In this document: positions 5,660-6,007 of the stretch, piece after piece
Position numbering within the stretch: position 1 is the first letter of the stretch
Layout of the letters: each line of letters begins with the position of its first letter
Source: Betaproteobacteria bacterium
GTDB lineage: Bacteria; Pseudomonadota; Gammaproteobacteria; Burkholderiales; SG8-41
Direction of reading: 5' to 3'
Assembly (NCBI GenBank): GCA_021300125.1
Contig: JAJTHX010000208.1
Coordinates: forward strand, 1 to 6,007
Length of the DNA: 6,007 bases
The notes under the pieces: generated by a model
Told to the model about the DNA's origin: nothing
Database searches by the model: none
What the model saw: the letters and a program-made list of their open reading frames with translations, nothing else
Translations under genes and position numbers: made by a program

Positions 5660-6007
5660 ATGAACGCTCCCGACCCCCGTTTTCCAGTCCGCGCCGACGG
5701 CAACGCGCTGTACCTGCGCACCATCACCGAAGATGTGCTGGGCTGGGACAACCCGGAAGCACGCCTGCGCAAGGCCCTCAGCCACGACCATTTCCTGCTC
5801 TATGCCCAGCGCATCGCCGGCATCAAACCCCGGCTGGCCGACGAGGTCGCACTGGAGCTGCTGCTGCGGCTGAAGGAGGAGGAGGACAACCTGCTGCCTC
5901 CGGGCGGGTTCTTCCCGGTGGCTGAAGCGCTGGGTATGCTCGGCGAGATCGACAACTGGGTGGTGCGCAAGACCGTCGCCTGGTGCGCCGCCGGCAGCGA
6001 TGACAAC
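5660..6007 (+). CDS. EAL-domain protein, N-terminal part (runs off right edge)
   Basis: EAL domains hydrolyse cyclic di-GMP to pGpG and so favour motility over surface attachment; some are inactive sensors. The 116 visible codons start at ATG 5660 and stay open to the edge. A lead of about 34 residues is followed by the domain start RLRKALSHDHFLLYAQRI (35-52). The signature E-x-L-x-R appears as ELLLR at 66-70 with the catalytic-type Glu66, followed by LPPGGFFPVAEALGMLGEID (79-98) and W100. There is no room for a GGDEF or PAS domain before the EAL core, so any sensor domain would have to be C-terminal. The other metal-binding residues lie beyond the window, so activity cannot be judged. The start lacks a ribosome binding site and is preceded directly by a dyad; no other likely upstream start is in frame before it. 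The family call is confident. Confidence 0.82.
   Translation, partial: MNAPDPRFPVRADGNALYLRTITEDVLGWDNPEARLRKALSHDHFLLYAQRIAGIKPRLADEVALELLLRLKEEEDNLLPPGGFFPVAEALGMLGEIDNWVVRKTVAWCAAGSDDN

Noticed and set aside
1..6007. tRNA, rRNA, CRISPR array, riboswitch or tandem repeats
   Set aside because: No cloverleaf-like segment, repeated spacer pattern or recognisable aptamer core was seen on either strand.

Overview
The window is about 6 kb of mostly high-GC proteobacterial DNA; the protein families fit a betaproteobacterium or a close relative best, but this is an impression from the sequences and not a database result. Five genes can be supported: four read rightwards, and one fragment reads leftwards at the left edge.

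Region 1 (1-354) differs in composition: 43% GC by direct count over 1-360, and 37% over 61-240. It holds the N-terminal part of a leftward PIN-domain-like gene that runs off the window, then a short non-coding stretch. Resemblance to the PIN fold stops abruptly near position 57, so an insertion or recombination junction may lie there.

Region 2 (355-3854) switches sharply to GC-rich DNA. It encodes a 10-helix EamA/DMT-type transporter with an unusual C-rich, proline-rich start; a PrpF/GalD-family isomerase, most like 4-oxalomesaconate tautomerase of gallate/protocatechuate 4,5-cleavage; and, 8 bp after it, an HpnE-type squalene-associated flavoprotein. The isomerase has its own perfect TATAAT and a GC hairpin just before its ribosome binding site. 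hpnE is normally grouped with hpnC and hpnD; neither is visible here.

Region 3 (3855-5659) carries a complete electron-transfer-flavoprotein:ubiquinone oxidoreductase gene behind another perfect TATAAT. It is followed by a perfect 8-bp hairpin and a second dyad that abuts the next start codon.

Region 4 (5660-6007) is the start of an EAL-domain (cyclic-di-GMP phosphodiesterase type) gene cut by the right edge.

Functionally the window looks like core catabolic and respiratory housekeeping (aromatic-acid catabolism, electron entry to the quinone pool, isoprenoid lipid synthesis) next to a small foreign-looking segment. I see no convincing new multi-gene system. The points most worth a second look are the left-edge junction, the AT-rich patch inside hpnE, the hairpins placed at translation starts, and the unusual neighbourhood of hpnE.
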